Positions 63,837 to 64,000 of a stretch of DNA of 64,000 nt are shown piece by piece. Below the pieces are notes generated by a model. That model was not told where the DNA came from, made no database searches, and worked only from the letters and a program-made list of their open reading frames with translations. Each line of letters begins with the position of its first letter. Within the stretch, counting starts at the first letter, position 1. This DNA is from Procambarus clarkii. Lineage: Eukaryota > Arthropoda > Malacostraca > Decapoda > Cambaridae. Where the stretch lies: contig NC_091214.1 in assembly GCF_040958095.1 (NCBI RefSeq), positions 11,088,722 to 11,152,721 of the forward strand. Reading direction: 5' to 3'. The translations under genes and the position numbers were made by a program.

Positions 63837-64000
63837 ATGCTAGACGCAGACATGATGAGTGTAAATGCTCCTAGTGCAGCATTGCAAGTTCCTTTAGAAA
63901 ATTATACAGCTGCTATAAGCGATGGCTTTCCTAAAGTTAGTCCTCATAGAATGGTTGAAAGTACGATATTTTCAAGACAGACACAGGATATTTTACCTGT
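63837..64000 (+). CDS. Major capsid protein, copy 2 (5' part, cut by window end)
   Basis: The first 54 codons (MLDADMMSVNAPSAA...) match copy 1 with one visible change (VSPHR for VNPHR). The frame is open at position 64000. It begins 16 nt after the pVI/pX-like stop. Confidence 0.85.
   Translation, partial: MLDADMMSVNAPSAALQVPLENYTAAISDGFPKVSPHRMVESTIFSRQTQDILP

Larger units (their letters stand above)
53525..64000 (+). mobile_element. Polinton/Maverick element, copy 2 (inverted, truncated by window end)
   Basis: It begins AGTAGTAGGGATGG like both ends of copy 1 and carries the same genes on the + strand from PolB to the start of the major capsid gene. The genes are nearly identical to copy 1, while the outer inverted repeat is clearly more diverged. 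The candidate target duplicate is GATGTG (53519-53524), but its partner lies beyond the window. The host array contains GGCAGATGTGGAGGG nearby, which fits that target. One gene (ATPase) is broken. Confidence 0.92.

Overview
This window is eukaryotic. Genes carry GT-AG introns, and the sequence holds retrotransposons, microsatellites and very long minisatellite arrays. The mixture of a DIRS1-type tyrosine-recombinase retrotransposon, RTE/Jockey-like non-LTR fragments and the dispersed repeats between 32 and 39 kb suggests a decapod crustacean (crayfish, shrimp or crab). That is an inference from remembered repeat families, not a database result.

The base layer is one G-rich minisatellite (unit 16 bp, GAGGGTGGCAGTAGTG-like, always G-rich on the + strand). 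It occupies 1-2880, 16452-22353, 27862-31245 and 49043-53524, about 16.6 kb in total. Four insertions interrupt it. (1) 2881-16451 is a complete Polinton/Maverick (adintovirus-like) element with ~900-bp terminal inverted repeats and a perfect 6-bp target duplication. (2) 22354-27861 is an LTR retrotransposon with two 1011-bp LTRs and a 5-bp target duplication, but no reverse transcriptase. (3) 31246-49042 is a 17.8-kb segment bounded by an 11-bp inverted repeat and a TA duplication. Inside it are non-LTR retrotransposon scraps, a complete-looking DIRS1 element (39816-46196), two exons of a DUF4806-like gene, a 43-bp minisatellite and AT microsatellites. (4) 53525-64000 is a second Polinton in the opposite orientation, cut off by the window end.

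The Polinton genes all lie on one strand. A protein-primed DNA polymerase B gene with three short 5' exons encoding a Cys-rich domain comes first. It is followed by an AT-rich tandem-repeat spacer and then a tight cluster: packaging ATPase, DDE integrase with chromodomain, two small conserved capsid-associated proteins, single-jelly-roll penton, a pVI/pX-like protein with adenain-type cleavage sites, major capsid protein and adenain-like protease. Several genes overlap by start/stop motifs (ATGA, TAATG). Together they provide replication (PolB), integration (integrase), packaging (ATPase) and capsid assembly and maturation (MCP, penton, protease). Copy 1 has every reading frame intact. In copy 2 the ATPase has lost its ATG and carries a one-base frameshift, while its other genes look intact as far as the window shows.

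The most interesting points are the spliced Cys-rich N-terminus of PolB, the compact overlapping gene cluster with a 42-nt intron-like spacer, the 17.8-kb TA-flanked segment of unknown family, and the repeated use of one minisatellite as an insertion site.
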